Shown: positions 13,519 to 13,583 of the stretch, one piece after another
Layout of the letters: every line of letters starts with the position of its first letter
Numbering within the stretch: position 1 is the first letter of the stretch
The notes under the pieces: generated by a model
The model's input: only the letters and a program-made list of their open reading frames with translations
What the model was told of the DNA's origin: nothing
The model's database searches: none
Made by a program: the position numbers and the translations under genes
NCBI GenBank assembly: GCA_038239345.1
Contig: JBBSEX010000060.1
Span: forward strand, 1-13,583
Reading direction: 5' to 3'
Length of the DNA stretch: 13,583 bases
From: JBBSEX01 sp038239345
GTDB lineage: Bacteria; Acidobacteriota; Terriglobia; Bryobacterales; Bryobacteraceae

Positions 13519-13583
13519 TTAGGCGAAGCCAGCATAGGCTAAAATGGCCTCCAAGTCGATGGGCTGGCGGTCATTGCGAAACA
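13519..13583 (-). CDS. Last 20 codons of an unrecognised minus-strand frame (partial)
   Basis: The frame entering from the window edge reads FRNDRQPIDLEAILAYAGFA and stops at TAA (13521-13519). It looks protein-like but is too short to assign. It is in the same frame as the TPR remnant downstream and lies where that gene's missing 5' part should be, so it may belong to whatever replaced it. Confidence 0.25.
   Translation of the reverse strand, partial: FRNDRQPIDLEAILAYAGFA

Overview
The window looks like chromosomal DNA of an acidobacterium, probably of the Solibacter/Bryobacter kind. This is inferred from gene content: Hanks-type Ser/Thr kinases joined to TolB-like propellers or TPRs, a Sig-70_X6-type ECF sigma factor overlapping a kinase gene, a PEP-CTERM protein, HAF repeats followed by a TIGR03437-type (Solibacter) C-terminus, and a DUF418 membrane protein. 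No rRNA, tRNA, CRISPR array, phage gene or replication origin was seen.

Layout. 1-148: end of an unrecognised frame. 142-2465 (+): a kinase/TolB-propeller gene that has lost its kinase N-lobe and is split by a frameshift. 2577-3341 (-): SAM-dependent methyltransferase. 3456-3819 (-): small membrane protein gene with a frameshift. 3894-5129 (+): DUF418 membrane protein. 5154-5458 (+): decayed isoprenylcysteine methyltransferase-like gene, interrupted by a ~447 bp Tn3-type miniature element (5459-5905) that carries a broken resolvase. 5979-8867 (-) and 8839-9486 (-): TPR-containing receptor kinase and ECF sigma factor in one overlapping operon. 9539-11647 (+): a long exported protein that appears to be two genes fused (PEP-CTERM protein plus HAF/TIGR03437 protein). 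11896-12161 (+): C-terminal scrap of a Tn3-family transposase. 12376-13431 (-): TPR protein truncated at its 5' end. 13519-13583 (-): tail of an unrecognised frame.

How the genes work together. The only clear functional unit is the sigma-kinase operon: sigma first, then a membrane kinase with a large TPR region, overlapping by about 29 nt. The divergently transcribed exported protein starts about 50 bp from the sigma start, so it is a candidate target or partner; that is inference. Elsewhere the window is marked by gene decay and old Tn3-type transposition.

Most notable: (a) an internal PEP-CTERM signal followed at once by a second signal peptide in one reading frame, where restoring one base would recreate a stop codon for the first gene and an overlapping ATG for the second; (b) a Tn3-type miniature inverted-repeat element with a resolvase remnant and a third copy of its outer end inside; (c) at least four breaks that a single restored base would repair, several in short homopolymers. 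Point (c) raises the question of homopolymer sequencing error versus real decay, and raw reads could settle it. I found no clearly new defence, metabolic or signalling system.
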